Made by a program: the position numbers and the translations under genes. Shown one piece after another: positions 1-9,980 of a stretch of 64,000 nucleotides of DNA (the stretch's first letter is position 1; the number at the start of each line of letters is the position of its first letter). The DNA is from an uncultured Bacteroidota bacterium (GTDB lineage: Bacteria > Bacteroidota > Bacteroidia > Flavobacteriales_D > Crocinitomicaceae). The stretch is from the NCBI GenBank assembly GCA_937899625.1, contig CALCCB010000111.1, forward strand, positions 1 through 64,000, given 5' to 3'. Under the pieces are notes generated by a model that saw only the letters and a list, made by a program, of their open reading frames with translations, ran no database searches and was not told the DNA's origin.

Positions 1-626
1 AACCCATTCTCGCTTCAAAACAACCTCATTGTTTTTGTCCAATTTATAGGCCAAAGATAGCTGCGGAATGTTTGGTATTTCGTCGTCTTTTTTCTTGATA
101 AAAAAATGTCCCAACTGATTGATAAACATTTTTATAATCGCAAAAATGCCCAAGCCAATCAAGCTAAACATGATTTCGGTGTAATCTTTGAATCCCAACA
201 GATATTCGCCTGCTTTAATATAATTGAAGCTATCGAAATATTCATATAGAAATGTTAGTACCAAAATAAAAGCAACAACAGTGAATAAGCTTTTAATTTG
301 AAAATGAAGGCATTGAAAACAATAAAATTGGATTTAGAAGCAGAAACTAAATAAATTGGTTGTAACTCTATAGCCGCCGGCTTTGAAGCCATACAACTAA
401 TTATTACTGATCGCAAATTACTTAGCAAAGCTGCAAGAAAAACAAAGACAGTGTTTATAACGATTCGAAAAAAAGAGAATACCTGCCCCCAAACCTTTCC
501 ACTCCCCATCATCATCACCGCACCCAACAAAGCAACCAATACACCTAACAAAACAATCATACTCCTCAAAGCGCTTCGCCTGGAAGAAGTGTTGTTGTTG
601 TTGCTATTTCGGTTTAAATGGCTCAT
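1..626 (-). pseudogene. membrane protein gene, apparently frameshifted and cut by the window edge
   Basis: From an ATG at 626 the minus strand encodes a polar Asn/Ser-rich start (MSHLNRNSNNNN), then two hydrophobic stretches, but the frame stops at 255-257. A second frame, open from 333 down to base 1, carries protein-like sequence with two more hydrophobic segments (for example FTVVAFILVLTFLYEYF) and a charged tail (KKKDDEIPN, KLDKNNEVVLKREW), yet has no ATG near its beginning. One missing base in the T-rich run near 300-304 would join the two frames into one membrane protein that continues beyond the left edge. I do not recognise the family. A sequencing error or two separate genes are alternatives. 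Confidence 0.4.
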
Positions 627-1148
627 TCAAATTATTTGGCAAGATCTTTTAACGAGATTGTACTGAATAGAAGTGCATTAGTCTCGCTCAAGAATTTATT
701 CAAATTTGTGATTCGCATCTGGGCGCGAAAGATATTTGGCTTCTTCACTCGAGGTAAAAAACAACTGGTCTGATTTTTACATTTACGTAGTTCAACCATT
801 TTTAACTCAGTAAAAACACGTAGTTGGTGAAAGGAATAAAAACTAAGCTTAGGTCTACTTTTATTTTTTTTGGTTGGATTGTTCAGCCACAAAAATTTGC
901 AAACCGATAACCAAAGCGGAAAAAAATAATAAATTAGTTTTTTTAATTGTAGCAGTTTAACCATAGCTCTGTCTTTAGAAAAAAGCGCGTGTGTGAGTAC
1001 GTGCGAATCAAAAATCAATCCAATAGACTTAACTTGCTGACTTTATAAACTTTACAAAATATAATTTTTTTGTGAAATTCCCATTTTGGGAAAAAGTATC
1101 TCTATTAAAATTCTTTACTCGAACGCTTTTCATTAAATATTTTTGCGC
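627..1148. other. gene-free, AT-rich stretch
   Basis: I see no convincing gene. A 128-codon minus-strand frame (632-1018) has odd composition and no recognisable family features, so I did not call it. The octamer ACGTAGTT occurs twice about 35 bases apart near 783-830. The stretch lies between the 3' end of the ppx operon and the start of the broken membrane gene, so it should hold the latter's promoter, but no clear one was found. Confidence 0.5.
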
Positions 1149-2045
1149 CTATATGGCACCTTCCTTTAACGAAAAAGGAGAGATCATTACCCTTTTCACA
1201 TTCAACTTTTGGATCACCCATCTGGTTTTAATTGCAGCAATAGGAGCCATTTTCTTTCGAATCGGAATAATAAATGGATTTTTATCTCTGTCCTTTTGTG
1301 TGGATCGGATGATCATTTCAAGACTCTCCATCAATTCCTCAAAAGGCACTTCAACTGATTTGACTTTTTCCGGAAATGGCTCTTGATGGATCAATTCATA
1401 GAAAGTTTCAAAACTACCTGATGCACCAATCAATAGATCCGAATTTTTTCCATCAAAAAATCCATCGGCTCTTTCCTCCAGCCAGTTTTCGATTACTTGA
1501 ATATCATTTTCAGAAACCGGATCACTACATTCAAATTGCTGATAAATTCTCGAAACCCCAACATTGAGTGAAACAATATCAGTCATTCCATTTGAATCGG
1601 CAAAAATAAATTCTGTGCTTCCACCACCAATATCCATGATGACCCCAGGAGTACTGAAATTGTATGACCATTTTACCCCCTTATAGATGAGCTCTGCCTC
1701 TCGTAAACCGGACACGATTTCAATATTAATGCCCAGTTCCAATGCTGCCGATAAGAATTCTGACGCATTCGCTGCACTTCTTAGTGCAGAGGTGCCAATT
1801 GCCGTCACTTCATTTACTCCAAGGTTTTTACACTTATCAATAAAACGACTAAGCGTTGCAATACCTCTGTTAAAAGCTTCCGAAGCAAGTATCCCGTCAT
1901 TGATCCCTCCCATGCCTAAAGCAACGCCTTCTTTTTCAGTATGAACCAGTTCAAAAGTATTATCGCCCAGATCAACGATCAGGAGATTGAAGGTGTTTGT
2001 CCCCAGGTCTATGACAGCTTTACGAATCAACTTTTTCCTAACCAT
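1149..2045 (-). CDS. Ppx/GppA family exopolyphosphatase
   Basis: Predicted to remove terminal phosphate from polyphosphate or from pppGpp in the cytoplasm. The 298-residue protein shows the ASKHA (actin-like) phosphatase signatures: an N-terminal phosphate loop VIDLGTNTFNLLIVDL (about residues 11-26), GTSALRSAAN (about 84-93) and a second phosphate loop DIGGGSTEFI (about 138-147). It is much shorter than the roughly 500-residue enterobacterial PPX and GppA, so it has only the catalytic core. The ATG overlaps the end of the ABC permease gene by 19 bases, which suggests translational coupling. Family is clear; whether polyphosphate or pppGpp is the main substrate cannot be decided. Confidence 0.9.
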   Translation of the reverse strand: MVRKKLIRKAVIDLGTNTFNLLIVDLGDNTFELVHTEKEGVALGMGGINDGILASEAFNRGIATLSRFIDKCKNLGVNEVTAIGTSALRSAANASEFLSAALELGINIEIVSGLREAELIYKGVKWSYNFSTPGVIMDIGGGSTEFIFADSNGMTDIVSLNVGVSRIYQQFECSDPVSENDIQVIENWLEERADGFFDGKNSDLLIGASGSFETFYELIHQEPFPEKVKSVEVPFEELMESLEMIIRSTQKDRDKNPFIIPIRKKMAPIAAIKTRWVIQKLNVKRVMISPFSLKEGAI

Positions 2046-3361
2046 TTAATGAGCAGAGAAAATTTCACTCGATGCCCAAATTGCAATATCCCATTCTTGT
2101 ACAATCTTCCAGCGATCATCATGGTAAGTAATGATGAAACCAGCAATATGATCAAGGACAGCCAGATCTGATAGGCTTCACCAGGACCATATCCGTAAGC
2201 CAGTTTGACCATAACTACGATCGGAGAAGTAAAAGGAATATATTGCAAGTAATCCACAATTAAAGCATCAGGATTTTCCAAGGAATAGTATCCTGCATAG
2301 ATCGAAGCTAATAGAATAAAGACCAAAGGAAGAACAAACTGTTGTCCGTCACTCTCTGATCCTGACGTTGAGCCAATAGCCGCAAAGAACGACGCATAAA
2401 AGAAGTATCCACCAATGAAAAACATCAAGAAATAAAAGATCATGGTCGAAAATCTCACTCTTTCAAAAATAAGCTCAACAAATTCATTATATTCTCTAGC
2501 CTGGAACATTTGGTCAAGAGAATATCTCGATCCTTCATCGGATAATTGCTGAATATCCATATTCGCAACTTCAAGTGGATTCGTAAAAATATAGGACCTC
2601 ATCAGGTATAATCCCAATCCAATGATCAGTCCCCAGATCAGAAACTGCAGAAAAGCAGCTATTCCTATTCCTGCGATCTTTCCTGCCATTAGTTGTCGCG
2701 GATTTACGGAAGCCAACAACACTTCGACGATCCTGTTGCTCTTCTCCCTCGAAATACTTCGAAGAATGGTCATTCCAAACAAGAAAATAAAAGAAAAGAT
2801 CACTGCGCCAAAAAAGAAACCAACCCATCCCCTTTTATCTGAGGACTCATCATTTGGGTCATAAACATTTCTAAAAGCCACATTCATGGGCTGTTTGATC
2901 TTCCTAAACTCTTGCACTGATAAGTCGGTGAATTCATCGACCATTCTTTCTTCCAGTCTCCGTTCTACATGGAATTGAACCCTTGTTTGCATTCGCACAC
3001 TCGGTTTATCTCTAAAAAAGACGAAAACAGTTTTATTCTGAAGTACTTTTTCATTGATCTCCAACATCGCATCAAACTCCTGAAAACGCTTACCGTCCCT
3101 GAAATCCTCAATTTCTAAATAAGAGTCACCAAAAGAGTAATTGACTGATTTATCTTCATTTGCAAGGATCTTATTCTCCATGATCCCTGCAGGATCAGTG
3201 ATCAACACATTCCAATGTTGTTTTCCCTGATCACCAAGAACAAAAAGCATAGAGATCATTAACAAAATGATCATTGGACCCATTATAGATAATAGCAGGA
3301 AAGATCTCGACCCGATCCTTTCCTTCAATTCGCGTACAGCGATCAACCAGCTCTTAGTCAT
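2027..3361 (-). CDS. ABC transporter permease, NatB/YhaP-like (ABC-2 type)
   Basis: Inner-membrane half of an ABC exporter. The 444-residue protein has the NatB-like layout: one hydrophobic segment near the N-terminus (about 20-43), a long soluble loop of roughly 130 residues, then a cluster of five or six hydrophobic segments from about residue 180 to the end. The loop-proximal motif SREKSNRIVEVLLASV, typical of this ABC-2 family, lies just after the second segment. The start overlaps the ATPase gene by 8 bases, so the two are one transporter. The cargo is unknown; relatives are linked to sodium export or antibiotic resistance, but nothing here fixes that. Confidence 0.9.
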   Translation of the reverse strand: MTKSWLIAVRELKERIGSRSFLLLSIMGPMIILLMISMLFVLGDQGKQHWNVLITDPAGIMENKILANEDKSVNYSFGDSYLEIEDFRDGKRFQEFDAMLEINEKVLQNKTVFVFFRDKPSVRMQTRVQFHVERRLEERMVDEFTDLSVQEFRKIKQPMNVAFRNVYDPNDESSDKRGWVGFFFGAVIFSFIFLFGMTILRSISREKSNRIVEVLLASVNPRQLMAGKIAGIGIAAFLQFLIWGLIIGLGLYLMRSYIFTNPLEVANMDIQQLSDEGSRYSLDQMFQAREYNEFVELIFERVRFSTMIFYFLMFFIGGYFFYASFFAAIGSTSGSESDGQQFVLPLVFILLASIYAGYYSLENPDALIVDYLQYIPFTSPIVVMVKLAYGYGPGEAYQIWLSLIILLVSSLLTMMIAGRLYKNGILQFGHRVKFSLLIKWLGKS

Positions 3362-4283
3362 TCTTCACCTCCTCCTTTACTTTAACAAGGTCAATAAACA
3401 CATCCTGCATCGTTGGTAGCACTTCCCATGCTGCTTCTATCTTCACCTGCCCGATCAATACTTTTAAAAGATCTTCAAACTGATTATCCCCACGCATTTT
3501 AACACGAACGACGAAACGATCATCACCCAGAATCTCCTTATCTTCTATCTCAAACCCGACCCAAAGCGCATTTACAAAGGCAATCATATTACCTCTGAAC
3601 TTAACAGCATAGAGCCCCGTTTTCCTTTCTTCCTGTAATTCCGAAATCCTTCCTTCTGCTACCTTTTTAGAAGCATGGATCAAGGCAGCTCGATCACAGA
3701 TCTCCTCCACACTCCTCATATTATGTGTCGAAAGAATGATAGTCTTTCCTTTCGCTCTCATTTCGATAAGTTCTTGCTTGATCAGCTCAACATTGATCGG
3801 ATCAAAACCACTGAATGGCTCATCCAGGATCAACAGATCGGGTTCATGCAAAACAGTACATATGAACTGGATCTTTTGTGCCATTCCTTTAGAAAGCTCT
3901 TCGATCCTTTTTATTCGCCAATCAGTGATCTGAAATTTTTCCAGCCAGTAATTCAGTTTCATCTGAACATCCTTTTTGGATAACCCCCTTAATCTTCCAA
4001 GAAATATAGCATGGTCTTCAACGGTCATTGATTTATACAACCCCCTTTCTTCAGGTAAATATCCGATGACCTCAAGGTGTTTTTCTGTCATGAGATCACC
4101 ATTGAACCGAATGTGTCCCTTGTCGGGTTCTATAATTCTGTTAATGATCCTGATCAAGGTTGTTTTACCGGCACCATTTGGTCCCAGCAGTCCATATATC
4201 TCACCTTTATTCACACGTAATGACACGTCATCCAGTGCAATATTCCGATAAAACGATTTCGATATATTATTAATTTCCAGCAT
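3354..4283 (-). CDS. ABC transporter ATP-binding protein, NatA-like
   Basis: ATPase subunit that drives the partner permease encoded directly downstream. The 309-residue protein has Walker A GPNGAGKTT (about 34-42), an ABC signature in the variant form LSKGM (about 129), Walker B LLILDEP followed by FSGFDP, and the switch histidine in LSTHNM. The last 90 residues form the C-terminal extension usual in NatA/YhaQ-type exporters. It lies 24 bases downstream of the CPBP protease gene, so the two may share a transcript. Function as an exporter ATPase is secure; substrate is not. Confidence 0.93.
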   Translation of the reverse strand: MLEINNISKSFYRNIALDDVSLRVNKGEIYGLLGPNGAGKTTLIRIINRIIEPDKGHIRFNGDLMTEKHLEVIGYLPEERGLYKSMTVEDHAIFLGRLRGLSKKDVQMKLNYWLEKFQITDWRIKRIEELSKGMAQKIQFICTVLHEPDLLILDEPFSGFDPINVELIKQELIEMRAKGKTIILSTHNMRSVEEICDRAALIHASKKVAEGRISELQEERKTGLYAVKFRGNMIAFVNALWVGFEIEDKEILGDDRFVVRVKMRGDNQFEDLLKVLIGQVKIEAAWEVLPTMQDVFIDLVKVKEEVKND

Positions 4284-4307
4284 AAATATCTGTTAGATTA
4301 AAGCTAA

Positions 4308-5267
4308 TCAATTCTCCTCAAGATCATCCTTGGAATGAACATTCTCCTCTTCTGAAATATCAGGTTCAGAAAACAATTTTTCCTTCCATCCTTTCCAGCC
4401 ATAAATTTTACTAAATAATAACAGCAAGGCAGGCTGCAGTACGATCAATGTCAACAAACTATCCCATCCGAATTGTGGACCTGAACGATCCATAAAAAGG
4501 GCATCGGTCTGAAATGCCTGCCAGTCATTCGTTACAATGAGCGCTGCGAAAATATTGTTTGCCGCATGATACCCAATGCTTAACTCCAATCCTTCATCCA
4601 TCTGCGCCATGACCCCAAGAAAAACACCGGTCATAACATAGTAGATCAATAGAATGTTTCCAATCTTCTGAACTTCAGGATTTGCCCCGTGCAACACGCC
4701 AAATAAAATTCCTGTAAGAAGAATGGAGATCCAGGCTTTCTTGAATGTCGGACCCAAAAGCTGCATCAGAAAACCTCTGAACAGAACCTCTTCACAAGTG
4801 GTCTGCAAGGGAATCAGAAAAAATGAAATGAGTAGCAAAGTGAAAAATGTATCGCTTTTAAAATTCCACTCCAGTGGGCTTCCCGAATAATAAGAAATGA
4901 TCAAAAAGAAGCCCATGATACCGAACCAAATCATGAATGAAAGAAGTACCCTTTTCAGGTCAAAGGATGTCCTGGTTGTAAAAAGGCCCAAGACTGGTCT
5001 TTTGAAGATAAACTTGACAGACAACATGATCACGGCAAGTCCAAAAATAAAAGGAATGATCAGATAGGTTAGAAACGTGTTGTAACCAAGCGTTTCAGCC
5101 ATATTACCTACAGTCGGTTCGAATCCACTGGTCAATAATCCAGAAGATACAAGTGCAAAGATAAGTGGCAATTGACCGATCACTGAATAGGCAACCACAA
5201 CGGCAGCCAAGGTAAGTATTGCTAAAGGCCAGTTCGGTTTGCCTCCGTTCAAATGAAAATATTTCAT
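4308..5267 (-). CDS. CPBP family intramembrane glutamic protease
   Basis: Polytopic membrane protein of 319 residues with about eight hydrophobic segments. It carries the CPBP/Rce1-like active-site motifs in order: EEVLFR (EExxxR), FGVLH (FxxxH) and HAANN (HxxxN), so it should be an active intramembrane protease. The substrate is unknown. In bacteria the family acts in prenyl-protein-like processing, bacteriocin immunity or signalling. The acidic C-terminus (SEEENVHSKDDLEEN) probably lies in the cytoplasm. The gene starts right after the intrinsic terminator that follows dnaJ, so it is expressed by read-through or from a weak promoter of its own. Confidence 0.88.
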   Translation of the reverse strand: MKYFHLNGGKPNWPLAILTLAAVVVAYSVIGQLPLIFALVSSGLLTSGFEPTVGNMAETLGYNTFLTYLIIPFIFGLAVIMLSVKFIFKRPVLGLFTTRTSFDLKRVLLSFMIWFGIMGFFLIISYYSGSPLEWNFKSDTFFTLLLISFFLIPLQTTCEEVLFRGFLMQLLGPTFKKAWISILLTGILFGVLHGANPEVQKIGNILLIYYVMTGVFLGVMAQMDEGLELSIGYHAANNIFAALIVTNDWQAFQTDALFMDRSGPQFGWDSLLTLIVLQPALLLLFSKIYGWKGWKEKLFSEPDISEEENVHSKDDLEEN

Positions 5268-5272
5268 ATCAA

Positions 5273-5303
5273 TAAAAAATCCCGTTATAAAGATAACGGG
5301 ATT
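5273..5303 (-). terminator. intrinsic terminator after dnaJ
   Basis: On the minus strand an 11-base-pair perfect stem (AATCCCGTTAT with its complement, four-base loop) is followed at once by a run of six T. It closes the grpE-dnaJ unit. The CPBP gene begins only a few bases further on. Confidence 0.85.
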
Positions 5304-5326
5304 ATCGAAGTTCGATACTTCAATTC

Positions 5327-6454
<1,128 letters not shown>

Positions 6455-6991
6455 TTATTGTCCTACCACCACTTTAGCATATCTGATCACTTTTTCGTTC
6501 AGATAATACCCTTTCTCAACCTCATCAAGGTTTTTTCCTTTCTCACTTTCCGAAGGAGCCGGAACATTAGCTATTGCCTCATGCAGTTCGCTGTCAAAAA
6601 TTTCTCCTTTTGAATTCATTGGCTTAAGGCCTTTGCTTTCGAGAATATTTCTAAACTTATTAAAGATAAGATGGAATCCTTCTTTTACACTTACGATATC
6701 CTCAGCATTCTCGTTGTTTTTGATCGCTCGTTCAAAATCGTCCATAACCGGCAAAAGATCCTTTAAGATCCCTTCGCCAGCACTACTGATCAGCTCTACC
6801 TTTTCTTTGTTCGTTCTTCTTCGATAATTGTCGAACTCTGCATATAAACGCATGTACTTATCCTGAAATTCAGCGACCTGTTCCTCAAGTGACATTTCCT
6901 TCGATCCGCCTTCCTGATTTGACAGCTCATCCTGAACGTTTTCAGTACCTTCTTCTTTTTCCATTTCTTTTTTATTCGTCTCCTCTGCCAT
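6455..6991 (-). CDS. grpE: nucleotide exchange factor GrpE
   Basis: Releases ADP from DnaK in the DnaK-DnaJ-GrpE cycle. The 178-residue protein has the expected acidic, low-complexity N-terminus (about 1-35), a long helical coiled coil (about 35-90, containing YAEFDNYRRRT) and the compact C-terminal beta domain with the motif EIFDSELHEAI near its start. Length is normal for the family. It is the first gene of the grpE-dnaJ pair. A TAnnTTTG box at 7020-7027 lies a few tens of bases upstream of the ATG. I did not find a CIRCE-type inverted repeat in front of it. Confidence 0.96.
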   Translation of the reverse strand: MAEETNKKEMEKEEGTENVQDELSNQEGGSKEMSLEEQVAEFQDKYMRLYAEFDNYRRRTNKEKVELISSAGEGILKDLLPVMDDFERAIKNNENAEDIVSVKEGFHLIFNKFRNILESKGLKPMNSKGEIFDSELHEAIANVPAPSESEKGKNLDEVEKGYYLNEKVIRYAKVVVGQ

Positions 6992-7019
6992 AGTTCTCTA
7001 TTTTGCTTGCGCCAAACGA

Positions 7020-7027
7020 CAAAGATA
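7020..7027 (-). promoter_or_regulatory. Bacteroidota-type -7 box (TATCTTTG) for grpE
   Basis: TATCTTTG on the minus strand, 28 bases upstream of the grpE ATG, matches the TAnnTTTG -7 consensus of the Bacteroidota primary sigma factor. No good TTTG -33 element stands at the usual distance. Confidence 0.45.
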
Positions 7028-7165
7028 CTGCCACGCTTGAAATTCGGACATGGTGTCATAAAAAACATTCTGATTTGTGAAAAACTGTCAGAACATGCGT
7101 CAAAAATGTGTATTGATTTGTTGACAAAAATCGTTAAGTCGGCCAACCACTTCAGGCGGGTTGAT

Positions 7166-7173
7166 TAACTTTG
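7166..7173 (+). promoter_or_regulatory. Bacteroidota-type -7 box (TAACTTTG) for the SGNH/MBOAT operon
   Basis: TAACTTTG matches TAnnTTTG. It overlaps the first possible TTG start (7171), which makes the later TTG at 7192 the more plausible start if this box is used. Confidence 0.4.
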
Positions 7174-8661
7174 TTTACTTATCGGAGAAATTTGAAAGAG
7201 ATCAAACCATATCAGGTTCTGGCCTTTGTTGCCGGAGTGTTACTAGTAATGAGTCCCATCGTGTATTTTGCACCGGACAAAGGATATGATCTGGGGTTCA
7301 TGAAATTAAATTTTCTAACTGCTGAGGAATTCCTTCACCCAGTTAAACCTGAAAAGAAAGACATTTCAAAAATCGTCGCGAACATTGACACAACATCACT
7401 GGATCTGAATGATGATCCAATGCTAAGACATCAAAATGGTTCTGAAGGTAACATGGGAGCTCCATCTGGTGGAACCATGAATACTGAGAGTAACACCGAG
7501 ATCATACTGAATGATGCTGCAAGAGCCCAACTTCATCAGCTTTTTTCAAAGCTGGATAAAGCCGCACCGGATAAAAAGAAATTGCACATTTTGCACTACG
7601 GTGATTCTCAGATAGAGGGTGATCGTATGACCGCATATATCAGACAGCGAATTCAGAATCAATTTGGGGGAAATGGACCAGGATTGATCCCTGCCATGAA
7701 TGTTTACCATACAAATACATTCAAACAGACTTATTCAGAAAATTTCAGGCGATTTACCTGTTTTGGTGGTGAAAAGCTGAAAAACAAAAAATATGGGGTC
7801 ATGGGAAGTGCCGCACGATTTACTGCTGATTCAGACAGTCTTCTTAAAAACCAAGGCCCGACAGTAGAAGCATGGATCGAATTTGAACCAAACAAATCAG
7901 CATATTCCAGATCGAAAGAGTACAACAATGTGACCATGTACTACAACAGCTGTGTTAAACCATGCATACTAAAAGTATATCAAAACGGATCATTGATCCA
8001 TGAAGATAGTTTATCGACGGATGGAAAATCTCATGAGGTTCATTTGTCATTTCCAAATACACCTGGAAAATTAAAATATGTGTTCTCTTCGACTTACAGC
8101 CCGAATATTTCAGGATTTTCACTTGAAGGAGATTACGGCGTTCAGGTGAGTAATATTGGAATGAGAGGATCCAGTGGAACGATCTTCGGATCTATGGACC
8201 AAACCCTATTATCCAAAATGTACGGTGATCTCAATACCGAATTAGTTATTATGCAATTCGGAGGAAATTCGGTTCCTGCATTCAAGGATAGTTCAGGGGT
8301 GAGAAACTACGCCAGGTACTTCAAAGGACAACTGAATACCATACGAAAACTTAGACCTTCCGCTGCAATTGTAGTTATCGGACCAAGCGATATGTCTACA
8401 CCAGATAATGGAAACTTCATCACTTACCCACTTCTACCATATCTGGTGGAACAAATGAAAAAATCAACCCTTGAGGCAGGATATGCTTATTGGGATCTCT
8501 ATTCAGCTATGGGAGGACAAAACTCCATGCCTTCTTGGGTTGAAGCAGGCTTAGCTGCCAAAGATTATATTCATTTCAGTCCGAAAGGTGCAAGTATTGC
8601 CTCGCAAATGTTCTTTGATGCCTTTGCCGCTGAATATACAAAATGGAAGCAGGGAAAATAG
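7171..8661 (+). CDS. SGNH/GDSL-hydrolase-fold protein, membrane anchored
   Basis: Likely periplasmic O-acyl transferase or esterase acting with the MBOAT protein of the same operon. One hydrophobic segment near the N-terminus (about residues 13-33) should anchor it. The SGNH blocks follow: GDSQIEGDR (block I, nucleophile Ser, about residue 145), FGGNS (block III Asn) and DYIHFS near the C-terminus (catalytic Asp-His pair). About 496 residues, longer than simple GDSL esterases, with a beta-rich insert in the middle. There is no ATG in the first 22 codons; starts are TTG at 7171 or TTG at 7192, the latter giving MKEIKPYQ before the membrane segment. The next gene overlaps it by 19 bases. Confidence 0.8.
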   Translation: MFTYRRNLKEIKPYQVLAFVAGVLLVMSPIVYFAPDKGYDLGFMKLNFLTAEEFLHPVKPEKKDISKIVANIDTTSLDLNDDPMLRHQNGSEGNMGAPSGGTMNTESNTEIILNDAARAQLHQLFSKLDKAAPDKKKLHILHYGDSQIEGDRMTAYIRQRIQNQFGGNGPGLIPAMNVYHTNTFKQTYSENFRRFTCFGGEKLKNKKYGVMGSAARFTADSDSLLKNQGPTVEAWIEFEPNKSAYSRSKEYNNVTMYYNSCVKPCILKVYQNGSLIHEDSLSTDGKSHEVHLSFPNTPGKLKYVFSSTYSPNISGFSLEGDYGVQVSNIGMRGSSGTIFGSMDQTLLSKMYGDLNTELVIMQFGGNSVPAFKDSSGVRNYARYFKGQLNTIRKLRPSAAIVVIGPSDMSTPDNGNFITYPLLPYLVEQMKKSTLEAGYAYWDLYSAMGGQNSMPSWVEAGLAAKDYIHFSPKGASIASQMFFDAFAAEYTKWKQGK

Positions 8662-9968
8662 TGCGATTGTACAGAAACATATTGCTCCTATTGACTATTC
8701 CTCTCTTTAGTTTCTGCCAGGATAGAGATAAAGGTCAATTCAATGACTCACTCAATTTGTATTGTTTTCCGGATTACGCCAGGATCGATTCATCCATAAA
8801 AGTAGAATATCCTTTCATCGTCTTTGAAAAGAATAATTTCCAGTTCTTCTCGCACAATAGCCCAACCTGGGAATATTTGTTCAGCAGAATAGATGAACTT
8901 CAAAAAGGAGGAAACGAAAAACTTCACTTTTACCACATAGGCGGATCGCATCTTCAGGCAGACATATATACCAATGACGTTCGAACTTTCTTTCAAACAG
9001 AATGGAAAAATGCCTTAGGAGAAAGAGGTATCGTTTTCCCTTTCAATCTGGCAAAAACGAACAATCCTTCGAATTATCAGTTCAAATCACCCAATTACTG
9101 GACAGCCTATCGAAGTGTCGTTCATCGACCAAGTTCATTGGATTATGGCGTAATGGGTGCTGTTCTTTTGTGCAGAGATTCAGTGATCAACATCACTTTT
9201 TCACATCGCCATACCAACTCAAAACCTCCCTATTCTATCCTCAAGATTTATCATAACAAAGGGGAATTGCCATTTGAATTGAATTTCGGGACGGATGAGA
9301 TCCTGATCGATCATGTTGTGCAAGATCCAAAAGTGGGCACAACAACCATTTATTTTACCGACCCTATCGATGAAATGGATCTTCAATTCTCAAGGATCAC
9401 CAGTGAATCTTTAGAATTAGAGATCTATGGTTTCCAATTCATGAATGAGTATCCAGGCGTTTCATACACAAGTATCGGAGTGAACGGAGCGGGGTTATAC
9501 ACCTATCTTGATAACAAAAACTTTGAAGAACAACTCAAGCAATATCCACCCGATTTCTTTGCCTTTTCTGTAGGCACGAATGATGGAAATGTGCCTTATG
9601 ATAAGTTCGATCCCCAGGTCTACAAAAACAACCTGGAAAAAATGATGCTGAAAGTACTTCGTGCCAATCCTAAATGCGCAATCCTTTTGACAGTACCGAA
9701 CGATTCCTATTATCACAGAAAATACCTGAATCGAAACATAGCACGAGAACGGGAAGTGATCGAAGAGCTTGCAGAAAAATATAAAATTCCTGTTTGGGAC
9801 TTTTACGGTATCATGGGAGAATTAGGTTCCTCTAAAACGTGGAACAGAAAAGGACTGATGCAAAGTGACCTTGTCCATTTTACTTCAATGGGCTATCATT
9901 TGAAAGGGGAATTAATGATCGATGCTTTCCTGAAGTATTTCGAACAAATGAAAACTGTACAACGCTAA
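8643..9968 (+). CDS. second SGNH-hydrolase-fold protein, secreted
   Basis: A second SGNH-family enzyme of 441 residues, predicted to be exported: a hydrophobic signal peptide (about 9-24) ends near FSFCQD, where the Cys could be a weak lipobox. The blocks are HIGGSHLQAD (block I with Ser in a GGS rather than GDS context), FSVGTNDGN (block III, Asn) and SDLVHFTSMG (Asp-His). It overlaps the first SGNH gene by 19 bases and is followed 12 bases later by the MBOAT gene, so the three are one operon. The two SGNH proteins are distant relatives, not a recent duplicate. Substrate and direction (acyl transfer or hydrolysis) are unknown. Confidence 0.8.
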   Translation: MEAGKIVRLYRNILLLLTIPLFSFCQDRDKGQFNDSLNLYCFPDYARIDSSIKVEYPFIVFEKNNFQFFSHNSPTWEYLFSRIDELQKGGNEKLHFYHIGGSHLQADIYTNDVRTFFQTEWKNALGERGIVFPFNLAKTNNPSNYQFKSPNYWTAYRSVVHRPSSLDYGVMGAVLLCRDSVINITFSHRHTNSKPPYSILKIYHNKGELPFELNFGTDEILIDHVVQDPKVGTTTIYFTDPIDEMDLQFSRITSESLELEIYGFQFMNEYPGVSYTSIGVNGAGLYTYLDNKNFEEQLKQYPPDFFAFSVGTNDGNVPYDKFDPQVYKNNLEKMMLKVLRANPKCAILLTVPNDSYYHRKYLNRNIAREREVIEELAEKYKIPVWDFYGIMGELGSSKTWNRKGLMQSDLVHFTSMGYHLKGELMIDAFLKYFEQMKTVQR

Positions 9969-9980
9969 TCCGGAAAATTA

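Noticed and set aside
632-1018. 128-codon minus-strand open frame
   Set aside because: Composition is erratic, it lies in an AT-rich gap, and no family-like motif is present; kept only as gene-free sequence.
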